NCBI GenBank assembly: GCA_026929865.2
Contig: CM049400.1
Location: 15,381,001 to 15,445,000 of the forward strand
Length of the DNA stretch: 64,000 nucleotides
From: Hyperoplus lanceolatus
Taxonomy: Eukaryota; Chordata; Actinopteri; Uranoscopiformes; Ammodytidae
Reading direction: 5' to 3'
Shown: positions 1-12,400 of the stretch, piece after piece
How positions within the stretch are numbered: position 1 is the stretch's first letter
Layout: the number at the start of each line of letters is the position of its first letter
Program-made: the position numbers and the translations under genes
The notes under the pieces: generated by a model
The model's database searches: none
What the model saw: the letters and a program-made list of their open reading frames with translations, nothing else
What the model was told of the DNA's origin: nothing

Positions 1-2949
1 ATACTGACCAAAATATTTAGATATCTTACATACATGAGACAGCTCGACTAAAATGCAACAAATTTACGTTTAAAATTTTCAGACAATTTACCTCCAACTA
101 AAGGTAAAAAGAGAAGATAGATGCACTCTCTTACGGAAACTGTGTAGAATTGTGTTGAACATCCCACCACTAAGAACTCAAACACAGACTAATTGACACT
201 GTTCTTGTCATGGTTCACAAATGTCCGAAACTGCACATAAGTGTCATTATGGGATAAATAATGTCAAAGTGATACAAAATAAATGCTATGGAGTTATCAA
301 TGATTTCTCTCAATGAAAACTAAATGCACTTGGGGACCTCACTTTAATTAGTAAACTACCCCTCACATCTGTGTTGAGTGCAGTGTCTTTATAGTGAATA
401 ATAAAGTTTTATGTTTCTCTCAAATTCACTGACCAAATATCCAGGGTTAGCTTCATTATCAAATGATCTGGAAGCTTGTGGGTCTTGATGCAAAGTAGCT
501 AAACTAGCCTCATGCATTCCCCCCTCCCCCTCCCAATTGGTATCAAATCTCCCATGAATCCACTGCAGATTCTGATGCCTCCATAATTCTTCACTTGGAC
601 ATGTATAGAAAAAAACAAACAATAAAATGACATGGTTTCACTATGGACTACTATTATCAAATTACCTCAGTATTAGATTAAATGTAAATGGCAATTTGCT
701 GCACAGTTTGAATTTAAATAAATAATCAACATAATAATCTATGCAATTATTGTATTACATATATCACAGAAGGACCCCATGGTAATAGTAATCCAATGTG
801 AATATAGGGTTTAAGATTTCTATCGTAATAATTACATTTTTTTGACATCCTAGTGACGGGATACTGAGACTATCTGCTGCTATATCTAATTTTCTCCCTG
901 CTTGTATAATGCTGAAGCCCTCAAATATGGGATTTGGCCAGTTTTTATTATTGTTTCAAATCTGTCTTTTTGGGTGAAAACAAACCACTCATAGGTTTTA
1001 AAGTCACCTGTTAAATATTTGGAGTTATGTCCACCTGATGACATGTTATTCATTGATTCTTGAATGTGGGATAGTGAACTCTTGTCGGAACTAATCATAC
1101 AGGCAAACAGTACAGATGTCGCTTATGCACTTTTGAGACTTTTCTGTGGATGTGAAGATGCTTGTTTAAGCTGTGAAAAAAACTCTATTGCCACCATTGT
1201 AATCTGCTACAATCACCACAAATCCAAGCTGATCACAGCTGAGATTTTGTAAGTTTAGTGGTGTGCATGAGGACACCACAGAAACAAATGCGACTATCTA
1301 AAACGGCAGCTTTATGAGGCATTCTCCTCTATGTAATTATTTACTGTATGAAATGAAAACACAAAATTGTTAAACATGACAGTGACCCAACCTTTTTATG
1401 CATTTTAGTCTTAGGGGAGAAGACTAACTGCACTTATTTGCTAAGAAATAAACCTGGGGGCAACTCCTTAAATGTTGGATCATACAAATGTCTGCCTAAC
1501 CTATCCATTTATGCTGCCTGGGGCTATGTTCACAATGGATACTTTAAAAAGGTTTCCTGGGTATAGGTGCCTGCAGAGTTGTGTCCATCCAAAGCCCATG
1601 GGTCACATAAATTAAAATGGAAACTGCATTAAGGGAGAGGGGGAGAGGCAGGTGCAACTCAAACATCTGGTTGATGCCCTATCCCACCCACACATTCACA
1701 CCTAAAGTATCCCACCGCATAAGCCCTGCTGCCCAGGGCCAAGTCCTGTGGTTGGCAGGGACAGGCAGCAAATGGGACTGCAAGGCACTGCCAATGTGGA
1801 AACGTGGCACAGATGACAGGAGATCTGTTCTACAGCTGTATAAAGGGTTTATGCTCTTTCTTCAGCTCCTCAGTCTACTTCTGACACCACTCATTCCAGC
1901 ACTACTGCAGGTGAGGTAAGTGATCCCAGCATGAAAAAGGTGGCTTCAAAGCAATCATCTTCATAAGCAACAGTACAAAGCATCATATGGTAAAGGTGAG
2001 GCCGTGTTACATTGGAAACATTTTGAGTCAGTGGACTTCTGATCTTTTACATGTTTCCAATTTTTTTCCCAATAAGAATTAAATTGATTCGAAACTACCC
2101 ATTAATAATGCTTGTGTATCATCTCCTTCAGAATCTCAATTGGTCCTAATGTGATTAAACTGGCTCAGAGAAGTTCGGAACGTAAGTCAAAACAAGTGAA
2201 GATTAGAGACAAAATAATATTTTTTATATACATTGGAAAGAGACAGACAAATATGAGTTTCTTTCATGTAAAATCAATATAATTTACCCCTAACAATAGT
2301 ATATTGTGCATGATAACAGATCAGAGAGTGCCCTGTATGGTGGAATTAATTAAACAGTAAATTATGATCAAATTTGGTTGTTGACAGTTCTGTCCCTTAC
2401 TGTAAACTAATGAACAGGTGTTCATTTGTCTCAGTTAAATGGTCATAACAATGCTCATCACTAAATCCACAGCTAGAGAAAATCCCTAATGTGCTCTAGA
2501 TTCCTTTAATATGTGGGCAAAATTTGGTTACCATCTCATAAGAACCAAAGTTTTAAGTAAACCAAAACAATTATTTGCTTTAGTACTTTATCTGATACAG
2601 GTGTCTTCAAACAGAGTTCCGTAAACCAACCCAATAAAATGAGAGGAAGAAAAACACACACAAAGAAAGATGAATTAAGTGCTGGAAAAATAATTGCAGA
2701 TTAAAGTGTTCTTGATTTAACCACAATAGTTTTTTTTCTTAAATAAATAACTTCTGTTTTGTAAAGACACTTTTTGAAACAGTAGACATACCCTAATTCC
2801 CAAAGTCATTGAATGAACATCACCATAGCCACTGATTTGCCAAACAGTCTGTTCCTCCATGTTTGAGCCATAGTCCTCACAACCAATCGTCAGTAACGTC
2901 TTTATGTTATTCCATCAATTTTGTAATGTTCCATTTAAAAAAAAAAGTT
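1..2949. other. lrrc4c 3' flank, including likely 3' UTR; no other gene seen
   Basis: Downstream of the lrrc4c stop on the minus strand. Possible minus-strand polyadenylation hexamers are ATTAAA at 2505-2510 and AATAAA at 944-949, so the 3' UTR could be roughly 0.45 or 2 kb; neither is confirmed. Short open frames here (for example 1617-1919 plus and 389-622 minus) show no recognisable domain. No transposon ends were recognised. Confidence 0.5.
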
Positions 2950-4893
2950 TTAGATTTGGGTCTCTTGTACATTGTCTTTTGAGCTGGCCCGGATTAACAA
3001 AGGTTCGTGCGCTGAGCTATGAATGGAGTTCATAGTGGGAGCATGGTTGTATGCAGACTTATATGTGTTATAGTGGTTGAGGTGCTCATGCTCAAGAGGC
3101 GGCAGAGTCAGGTGGCCTTCCATGCCTGGACCTCCTGTTACACAATCCTCATCCACATTGATGATCTCAATGGTGCGTGTGGGTGCATGGTGGTTCTGTT
3201 GGTGGTGTTGTTTGCGCATCTTGTAGAAGATGATCAGCATGACAGCTGCCATGAGGGTGATTGCAACAAAGCAGCCAATGATGATCTTGGTCGTCTTCAT
3301 TACTTCATCCAAGCCATTCAGGCCCTCCCCGCCCAGCTCTGTAACAGGGATTGTGTAAGTCTTCTCTGTGGCACGGGTTGATAGTGGGGTCCGGGCTGTG
3401 GTGGTAGTTGTAGAGGTGGGTGAAATAGACTCCCATATACCAGCAGAGGGAGTGGGGCCCACCTTCTGTTGCACAGTAGTGGTAAAGCCTTCAGTATGTG
3501 GCGTCTCTATGGTCTCCACTGTCACTGTGGTGAAGTAACTGAAGCTGCTGTTCTCTGTAGAGGACACGTTGAGTGTTGCAGATGCTGTTGTGTTACCTGC
3601 AGAATTACTGACCATACAGGTATATGTGCCTGTATCTTGCATGGTAACATTGGTGAAGTTCAGAGTACCGTCATTAAGCACAGAGATTCTGACCTTGTAT
3701 GCACCGTGCGTCATTATGGAACCATTTGGTGTAATCCAACTTACCGAGGTCAAGGAGCTGGCTCTGCATTTCAACTCTGCAGCGCTTCCCTCTGTCACAT
3801 TAAGGTCTGCAGGAGGCTCCACAATAACAGGAGCATAACAGTGAAAGTAGTTCTGGTCCAGCTCGCCAATGTATCGTCCCTTATGGTGGGTTGGGGAGCT
3901 GCAGCGGGCACAGCAGCTTGTGTTTGCTGGTACCATCTCCTTAAGCCACCAGCTTAGCCAGAGGATGTCACAGTTACAATTCCACGGATTATGGTGCAAA
4001 TGCACCCTCTCCAGGTGATGTAAAGGAGTGAAGAGATCATGGGGCAAGAGGGTAAGATTATTATGGGCTAGGTTGAGCTCCACTAGTGACTGCAGGTCAT
4101 CAAAAGAGTTCCTTTCTATGATCTGAATCTGGGCATGCATCATCCATAGCTTTTGCAAATGGATAAGCCCTTTGAAAGAGCCAGGTCGTACGACAGATAG
4201 CTGGTTCCCCGACATTTCCAGTTCATCCAGCTTCACCAGGGGAATAAGATTGGGAATTTCCTTAAGATTGCACATTCCCAGATTTAAGTAGCGCAGATTG
4301 CTCAGCCCTTCAAATGCCCCCTCGGAGATGTAGGAGAGCCGTTTGAGCTCCCCAAGGTCCAGCCGCCGTAATGAGGTCACTCTGTTGAAAGCATAGGAGG
4401 GAATGCTCTCTATTGGGTTATTCCTGAGCCAAAGCTCCTTTAGTTTGGACAGGTACTCAAATGCCCCGTTTGGGATAGTAGTGAGGCGATTATCAAAAAG
4501 CTCCAAGGTGTTGAGGCTTGCCAGTCCATTGAAGGCCCCCAGTTCAATTTTGCGTATGTGATTTTTGCTTAGCTGCAGGATCTCCAGATGTCTTAGGTGC
4601 TTGAAGCTGTCCACCTTTATGACCTGAATGAGATTCTCTTGCAGATTCAGGTAGCGTGTGTTGGTAGAGATGCCATCAGGGACTTCCCGAAGGCCTCTCC
4701 GGGTGCAGATGACCTTGCTGAACTGGTTACTGCAGGAACAGACAGAGGGGCACGTCTGAGCACGTACTAACCCTGCCACCACCAGCAGCTGGAGGGCCAG
4801 AAGGAGCACCAACAAAGGGTCGGACAAGGCCCGGTTCCACCTAGGACCTCGCATCATCTGCTGCTGCTGAGAGGAGGTCATCTTGTTTAACAT
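2950..4893 (-). CDS. lrrc4c: Leucine-rich repeat-containing protein 4C (netrin-G ligand 1), complete, 647 aa
   Basis: Encodes a postsynaptic type I membrane adhesion protein. In mammals it binds netrin-G1 across the synapse and organises excitatory synapses. Visible layout: hydrophobic signal segment about 26-45; LRRNT with C48, C52, C54, C63; about nine leucine-rich repeats from 77 to 300; LRRCT beginning [15 protein letters not shown] at 302; one Ig domain with C376 and C426; a Ser/Thr-rich stalk about 444-530; one membrane helix 537-557; and a cytoplasmic tail ending ETQI, a class I PDZ ligand. There are at least eight N-glycosylation sequons (for example N324, N365, N412, N415, N434). Length and sequence track mammalian LRRC4C (about 640 aa) almost end to end, including the MLNKM start, which separates it from LRRC4 and LRRC4B. 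The whole coding region is one exon, as in other vertebrates. The start is supported by an in-frame TGA directly before the ATG. No frame damage is seen. Confidence 0.97.
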   Translation of the reverse strand: MLNKMTSSQQQQMMRGPRWNRALSDPLLVLLLALQLLVVAGLVRAQTCPSVCSCSNQFSKVICTRRGLREVPDGISTNTRYLNLQENLIQVIKVDSFKHLRHLEILQLSKNHIRKIELGAFNGLASLNTLELFDNRLTTIPNGAFEYLSKLKELWLRNNPIESIPSYAFNRVTSLRRLDLGELKRLSYISEGAFEGLSNLRYLNLGMCNLKEIPNLIPLVKLDELEMSGNQLSVVRPGSFKGLIHLQKLWMMHAQIQIIERNSFDDLQSLVELNLAHNNLTLLPHDLFTPLHHLERVHLHHNPWNCNCDILWLSWWLKEMVPANTSCCARCSSPTHHKGRYIGELDQNYFHCYAPVIVEPPADLNVTEGSAAELKCRASSLTSVSWITPNGSIMTHGAYKVRISVLNDGTLNFTNVTMQDTGTYTCMVSNSAGNTTASATLNVSSTENSSFSYFTTVTVETIETPHTEGFTTTVQQKVGPTPSAGIWESISPTSTTTTTARTPLSTRATEKTYTIPVTELGGEGLNGLDEVMKTTKIIIGCFVAITLMAAVMLIIFYKMRKQHHQQNHHAPTRTIEIINVDEDCVTGGPGMEGHLTLPPLEHEHLNHYNTYKSAYNHAPTMNSIHSSAHEPLLIRASSKDNVQETQI

Positions 4894-4904
4894 TCATAAT
4901 TCAT
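4887..4904 (-). promoter_or_regulatory. Short upstream ORF overlapping the lrrc4c start
   Basis: A minus-strand ATG at 4904-4902 opens a five-codon frame (MNYEC) whose TAA at 4889-4887 lies inside the main coding sequence, in another frame. The main ATG at 4893 has T at -3 and T at +4, a weak context, while the in-frame ATG at codon 5 has A at -3. The overlap could lower initiation at codon 1. A regulatory effect is inferred; the ATGs and stop are directly visible. Confidence 0.5.
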
Positions 4905-4943
4905 TGACTGGTCTTCCACTCTTTGGAAAGAGGATTTGGGCTC

Positions 4944-4957
4944 ACTGGAATGAAATG
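4944..4957 (-). other. lrrc4c: Splice acceptor of the lrrc4c coding exon
   Basis: Read on the minus strand, a pyrimidine-rich run ends in CATTTCATTCCAG and is followed by TGAGCCC. The exon would begin at 4944, leaving a 51-base 5' untranslated piece before the ATG at 4893. This matches the known gene structure of LRRC4C, in which the coding exon is preceded by separate non-coding exons. The acceptor is predicted from sequence only. Confidence 0.7.
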
Positions 4958-7900
4958 ACAGACAGAAGCGATGCATTAGATATTTGAACGTGCTGCTGTG
5001 ATGCAAGTAAAAGCTGTGTTTGTCATAGGTCACTTCTAAACATTACCCCTGAACTTATGAAATTCTGAAAGACAATGGAAACCAAGCAAATGATAAACTG
5101 TTAAAATGTAAAAAGGTTTAAACTTAAAGATTTGCTTTAGGTTTGCCCATCTGCTGCAGCAAACAATAATCCCACATACATATACCCACACACATGTTTG
5201 CAACCTTGATGGGGAGCCTTATAATAATTTCTTGTTTCTTCACACCTTCAATCTTGGTCACATAAAATGAAATCACATTAAAGCGGCCAATTTCTGTGCC
5301 GTATCTCTGCAGGAAGAGGATGGGAGGGAAGAAAATCAGCTATGACTTCTGTGTTGTGTGATTTAAATTTGAAACCGGGGATGGGCGTATAAATAATAAG
5401 GAAGCTTGCCACCCACCAGTCTTTCAATCTAGAAAAGATATTGCAAACCAAAATGGGACTGGGAATTTGTTTGTGTCACTCTTTATGTGTCAAGCCAGAG
5501 GCAACTGTGTCAATACAAACAATGTCTTTGATTAAGGTTTTCTAAGTGCAAGATGGTCCCCGCCCCAAGTTGTGGAAGCAAAGCTATAGATAATAACTAT
5601 CAAATGGAAAGCAAAAAAACACTGACCTGAAAAGTCAAGAACTTTCTTGTGAATTTTGTGAATTTAAAGCTGTTTGTATCGATCATAAATACAATTTAAC
5701 ATATTAAATTACTTATACATAGTTGAGATGGCACTTGATGATTGAATCAAATCCTATCGGGTACCTCATGGCTAAGAGTTTCTGTAAATAGAATCCAAAT
5801 GTGTTACATTACTAACATGTTTAGATTAGCTTCAGTGTTCATGCATCAAACCCCTGTGTGTGACTCTAAGCTACTAAGTTAGGGGAAGTTAACTATACGT
5901 TTTGACATATTCATTTTTCAAGAATAAATTATAGCTTTACACTGACTACTACATATACAGTGCTTAGGTAGGCTTAACAACATTGATATTTGAGTGGTGC
6001 ATCAAAAGTCAATCACATTAAAAGAAGCAGGTTGGTTTTTCCCCTGTATGTGATGGACAGGGAGACACTGTGCTGGCAGGAAGTGAGTCAAAGAGCTTAC
6101 ACAGATAAATAGAAACATTTGGGTCTCTAATCTACCTGACCAGAATTATTTTGAATGTAGGAGGAAACTGGAGCACCTTCAGAAAATCAATGTGAACATG
6201 AAAAAAGTGAACTTCACCCAGAAAGTGCTAGAGTTTTACAACATCCAGTGAATTGACACAAATATCTACACTAATGTAGTCACAAAGAGAAATATGTCAC
6301 ACAAATCAGTTAATATCTATAAACAGATGAATAATATTAATTCCCTGGGACGTCAAACAGCTATCATATTTAAACAAGGTCATCAAAAAATAACATTGTT
6401 ATGTATTGTCATTGAGTTATTGTTAATGACACTTTGGGCCAGATCTAACAATAGTATATTGTGCGTGCTAATAAGTTCAATGATGTTCGGAGAAATAGCA
6501 CCCGCAATCTACCCCATTTTAGCACCCTATCCACACAATAATTTGGACTATTTATGCACTAACATGCCCACAGAGTTTGGAAGCTGAGCGCAAATGGGAA
6601 AAGCGCTCCCAGGAACCCTGCCTGCTTGGCAGTGCAGATTTGAGTGCAATTTGCGTGAATTTCCCCCTTTTGCCCATGCTTTGTGAATTGGACGCTATCT
6701 TTTATCAATATGCACAGCTTAAGTGGCAGCAAAAGCAGCACAATCCTTTTGTGGATTTGGCTCTTTGAGTTCAGAACACAAATCAAAAAGATGATTACAG
6801 TCGGAAATGGTGTATGCCATTTTGAGAAAGATTAAGGGTTGTAAATGGACCGGTCCTTTCTTTTCTTTCAGTGTCAATCTGGCAAGCAAAAGACATTCAG
6901 AAACATGATGAGCAACCCTCACTCTTTTCTAGTGTAACAGCATCAACAGGAAAGCTGATTTGTCAAGAAAGTAGAATAAATCAGCAACATAAATGCTGTT
7001 GTGGTTTTCCTGTATGTTCTGCCTCTATGTAGTATGTTCAACACACAACCTCAACAGAAAGCGCTCCACTTAAGAACCAGTGAGCTATTACTGTAACTAC
7101 TGATTAATTGCTTGATTACTGACTCCATTAATTCTTCAATTACAAAATTCAAATTCCAAGCAGCTAAAGCCTGAGGGTGGAACAAGGCTGTGTGTTCATG
7201 CAGGGGTCCAGGAAAATGTGAAAGGGATCACACGTCAGGCTGAAATCACATTCCATTATGGCGGATGTAATTTGTCAGGAACTAAAACACAACAATCGAC
7301 CATGGTACAATCCAGGACACAATGGGAGGTTTCTACTTGCAATTTCTACTGTTCATGTCAGAATCAAGTTTTAATACTTAAACCAATAATTTCCCGGTTC
7401 ACACTTATTATTAAGGGAGGTACAATGCTTTTTCAAAGTGAAGTTCTATCAATAAAATGACTAACAACAAACTATGCTGCAGTATGGATTTGTGAATATC
7501 TATCCCTTGGATAAGGGTCCCTGTTTTTATAACATTATATTTTACTCATCCCCTAAAATAGATCTTGCCTTATAAAGAGATACACGCTTAATCAGCACAG
7601 CAGAATCCAAATGATGGCCGCAGAAAAGACGAAGTTGACTTACAAAGCAAAACAAAACGTCCTCACACTGACTAAGGAATTAGATTAAAAAAAACATAAG
7701 GAAAATTAGGTTAAGAAAAGATTGCATTTTAAAACTTTCATCCAAACAGATTATGAATTGCTAGCTGTCTCTTTGTCTGGTGGAGAGCACCAAAGTATGA
7801 CCCAGATTAGCAGACAATTGAAGAGCAAGATCTGCAACATTTCCGAATTAATTTCAGAAATGGAAACAGTGCACAATGAAGCCAACCAATCAGTAAAACT

Positions 7901-9350
7901 GCTTGTGGCCACATGCAGCCACTGCATTTAGCAGAACAGATGACACAACAGTGTATTACCTTATGTCGCATAAAAAGAGGTCCTAATGTTAATGTTAATG
8001 CAATCCATGTTCATTTTATTAATCAGGTTCCACCAGATTCTATAAAATTAAAATGAAAGATTAATGATCATGCAGTAGCACAGATTACCTTGAATTTAGT
8101 AACCACTGTCATTGAGGAATTATTCTGCATGGCATTATCAGTTTGATGAATATAGCAACAGTGTAGCCTGGTATAAATCGGTTACCGTCCTGACACATAT
8201 TCCTGAATCTCATGTGCCATGTTGCTTTGTATATTGAGGAGTAGTTACATCAACCAGCTCTCCACTCATGTTCACATGAACCCTAAAGATCTATCATTAG
8301 ACATGAGAGATTCATCTATTTAAAAGACACTAAGGAATACTCTTGCTGGTATTGATCAGCTCTTCCTTTCATACAGAGTATGTACACGCTTAGTACAATG
8401 ACCACACTATTCAGTCTTTTCACCAGCTGCATCTACAGCTACAAATGACCACATGTAGCACATTTTACCCAGAGCAACTACTTGTTTACATTCTGTACAT
8501 TATCAGTGTAGAATTCACACAAACCACTGATAAATATGAAAACATTTATTTGAGAAAATGAATCAATAAAAAAACTGATAGTTACAATTATTTCTGACAC
8601 CTTTTTCATCTGATAATCTGGTCTTAAATCTATGATTAGAACAAAAGGATGCACCTGTGAGTTACCGCACTGACAATACCCCACTTTCTATACTGTATAT
8701 ATTCATTCGTCCAGCTCAGCTAGTGATCTGTCTCTACACTATTTCTATTTTAAACGTACTTTAAATGGATAGGACCTTTTGCATGAATGAGTCCCATGTT
8801 TCGTCTTAGCCGTATTTAATTTTTTTGTGGCTGAACACACAGCTAACAAATATGTTGCTGTTTTTTTTACCAGCACACATTGCCCTGCACAGCAATTTAC
8901 ATTGTGTCCTAAACTACCAGCAGCCTGTTTCATGAGTAAATTCTGGAGTCTGTATAATATTTTTGCATTACTGTATAAATCAGCCAAAAAAGGCAGAATT
9001 CATTATTTATCAGGGCTACAGAGAATTCTAGTGCACATTAATCCCCTTAAAATAGGTCTGGTGCATGACATAAGCACTGAGTGATTTTCTTTGCTCTATT
9101 TCCATGGTCAACACACGTTTCCTGTTTTCAGACTGTACAAACACATTGATGGCTTCATTTGAAAGGTGAGGGAAGTAAGAGGGGACTCTTCTGGGGTTCT
9201 CTTTACTCAGGTGATGCTTTACTGGCTGCCTATTATGAACTTTCTAGAGAGGAGTGACTGACAGAAGTTTTGGTTTCTCACACTACATGGTGATAAGGGG
9301 ATGATTAGAGATTGAAGAGAGACGTGTGTGTCAGAGGAAGGTAAAGTAAG
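4958..9350. other. Probable lrrc4c intron, unique sequence, no gene recognised
   Basis: AT-rich sequence upstream of the coding exon. Only short frames without family resemblance are present. I saw no paired terminal repeats, tRNA promoter boxes or LINE motifs. Confidence 0.5.
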
Positions 9351-9351
9351 A

Positions 9352-9429
9352 CATATAGATAATAGATATATAGATGGAGAGATATATATAGATGGAGAGA
9401 GAGAGACAGACAGAGAGAGACAGAGAGAA

Positions 9430-9464
<35 letters not shown>
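9352..9464. repeat. GATA/GA-rich simple repeat
   Basis: Interrupted ATAGATA units pass into nearly pure (GA)n from 9392 to 9464. A minus-strand frame through this tract reads as serine/leucine repeats and is not a gene. Confidence 0.9.
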
Positions 9465-12400
9465 TTAATGAGATATAAAACAAATCACTCCTTGATAATG
9501 CCAGCAATCTTGCAATCGCTCCAAATATAAACCAGAATCCTTTATGGATTCTAGTGTGGGAGGGATACCCACCACATTCATCTTTGGCCTCCCCTCGCTT
9601 TTCCTTCTCTCCAGCCTCACAGCGCCGTAAACATTCAGAACACACCATGACCAATGCAATGAATAGATTGGCAGAGTGTAAGCATCTGTATTGTAGATAC
9701 CGTGTATCATATTATTGCCATATAGACATGTGTTGCATGCAGTGTGTTCTCACTGTTTTATCTTAACCAGTATATTGCAATTCCACAAGAGACAGGACAC
9801 AACTCCCCTTGAGCCAGTTCATTTATGAAGCTGTAAACATTGTGTTTCTCACTACAACTTAGCTGCTTCGCTATTTGTAATTTAAAAAAAAATATTTGAG
9901 CATACTAGCCTATTAAAAAATATTATTTAATATCATGATAATGGGTAAAAGTCACTAACAATAGTGGAAAATGGAAAAAGACAATTATTCTATGAGGGTA
10001 CTAATAGAGACGTTTGTTTATCTGGTAACATCGCTTTAATATTCCATCCCTTTTGTTAATCTGTCTTTAATGTATTTTCTTCTGTCTATAATGCTTCACA
10101 TATGTTAATTTAAAGCCTGAAACATACTACATACTGTATTTGCACTAAAATAAAGTATTGCAAATAACCTCCTGCTGAAGCATACTGTATATAATTGTTT
10201 ATAAAGGTTGATTTCAGAAAAAGCAGAAAGCAACAGTAACGGGGGGCTAACACAAGTTTTCCTCACAAAAAAGAATACATAAGGCACTTTTCACTATTCA
10301 CTAACTATAACTATTAATAATTAAACAGTGTTTCAACTGCAGATAACCTCTCACTTTCATTCACAGGGCAACCACCACCTACACAAATAAACACATCAAC
10401 AAACGTGCTCAGCAAGCTGTGCTTTATCAGTAGATGATCATTGAATATGCATACTAATAACTAGCAACTGCTATTTTGGTCAGCTTTGTGAGTGTGGTTT
10501 CCAACAAATCATTGTCTAAAGTCCCATACAGTGTTTGGTTTTAAACTGGAACACTTTGTGAGATTCACAGAATATTGTCTGTTGTCTTTGTTTTAGGCTG
10601 GTGTGCAATACCGTATAGCTTGAATAAATTATAACTACAATAATGTAATAATTGTTCAATTAATTCTGAACCTGAATAGAGTATAAGTTCAACTTGTGTT
10701 ACTATGGAAATACGATACGTTGACAACTACTGTCCAATTTCGTATTTCAATTTTTTTAACAGCAATAGCCGAACCGTTTAGAGTCAATCATTATTATTTT
10801 CCCCTGCCAGTGTGTGACTGAACTGTTCTTGTATTATATAGCAATCTTGATTAGTTATGGTCCATTTAATACTATTACCATGCATGTGGACACTGAGTGG
10901 AGTTTCACACTTCAATGATAATACGTGTGCTTGTTCACTAGCATATACTTGCCCAGTCTAAACAGTTTTGCAACAGCATACTGTCACATACGATTTTCCA
11001 ACTACCACATTTGAACCCTCTAACTGCAAGTATTAGCTTTACTATTCAACACAGCCAATTGTTATTGTAATCCATCACATATGTAAACGTGTATTTGCAC
11101 ATTGTAAAGTTGAATCCTACACTATTCAATACTGAGTGTGAAGAGGCACTCTCAAATCCCATCATTGTGTGTGGTTGTGTATGAATTGCACTATGCTGTG
11201 CCCTTCTTTCCACAGCTTAAGACACAATTAATGTACTGTTTTTAATCCACCATAACATTAAGTGTTCAGGAAAGTTGAGATAAAAAAATTAAATTGGTCA
11301 CACAGCTAGCTCTTTTTCAGTCTTCTTTGTTGTAACTGGCCAAGTGAAACAGGCAAGCCGACATGAATTGGTGCTAACTAGCCAAGTGAGACACACTGAC
11401 AGCTGCTACCCTGCCCACAGCCTGACATCCTTCCACTCGCAGCTTGTCTGTCTCATCCATGACAAGATGGTCAAATTAATTTGAGTCATCTAACTAACAA
11501 ACCTATTTAACCAACAATCACTGCATGAACATGTAAAAGGAAGTTACTGTCCAAATGAAGCAGCCCCCATTTAGAAGCCTAAATCCTTATTTGCTTCAAA
11601 TTATTTATAAATCAGCTGAACAAACATTCCTAGCCACAGAAAGTGTAGTCTAAATAAAGCACACATGATTAATAACAATATGATCCCCTAGCTGTATTCC
11701 ATGAATGTTCTCCACTTTTCTTGATGAGCACAGTTGGTCTCCCCATTACAAAAGTCCAGTCCACACACTTCTGCCCCGTGCTTCAGGGACGGTATTTCCT
11801 GTTATTTTATTCATCCTCAAAATTCACAGTTTGAGTTTTGTAAGTACAATGGAAGAGGCGGAAAAAGGGTTCCTGCCATCTCGTTAACACTTTCACCCAG
11901 TCCTAATTTGGAAACATAAACAACGTTAGGGAGAAAAAAAAAGCCAAGACGCAAGCTCAGCTAATGAGCTGTTAACGTCAGCCACAACTAAGCATTCTGT
12001 CCCAGCTAGTCTGCCTGTGAATTATTGTATGTGTAGCATGCTTCTAAGTGTAACAGCATATGAACTGGCATTCAGGAACATCCCTCAGGCTATTTATTGG
12101 ACTGTGTTCATTAAAAATAACGTTTAATTAACTTAATTGTTTTTTTAAGGGCAGAAAACACAACTCCATAAATCATACGGACACAATGGCAGTGGGGATC
12201 CCTTTGGCCATTATTCACTAACGATATTTCTGCACAGTTCTCAAGCTGAAAACATTTCTGCCCACACAATGTTATTCAATTCTAAATATATTTGTCCTGT
12301 GACAAAAACTGAAATTCCATGTGCAAGCTTTGACAGTGGAGACAGGAAAGCCACACCTTTGAATTTGGAGCACTGTCTGAAAAAAAAGCACAATCTTGTT

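Noticed and set aside
3469-3957. A 162-codon plus-strand open frame inside lrrc4c
   Set aside because: It lies antisense to the conserved coding sequence and has no recognisable domain; it is a shadow frame.
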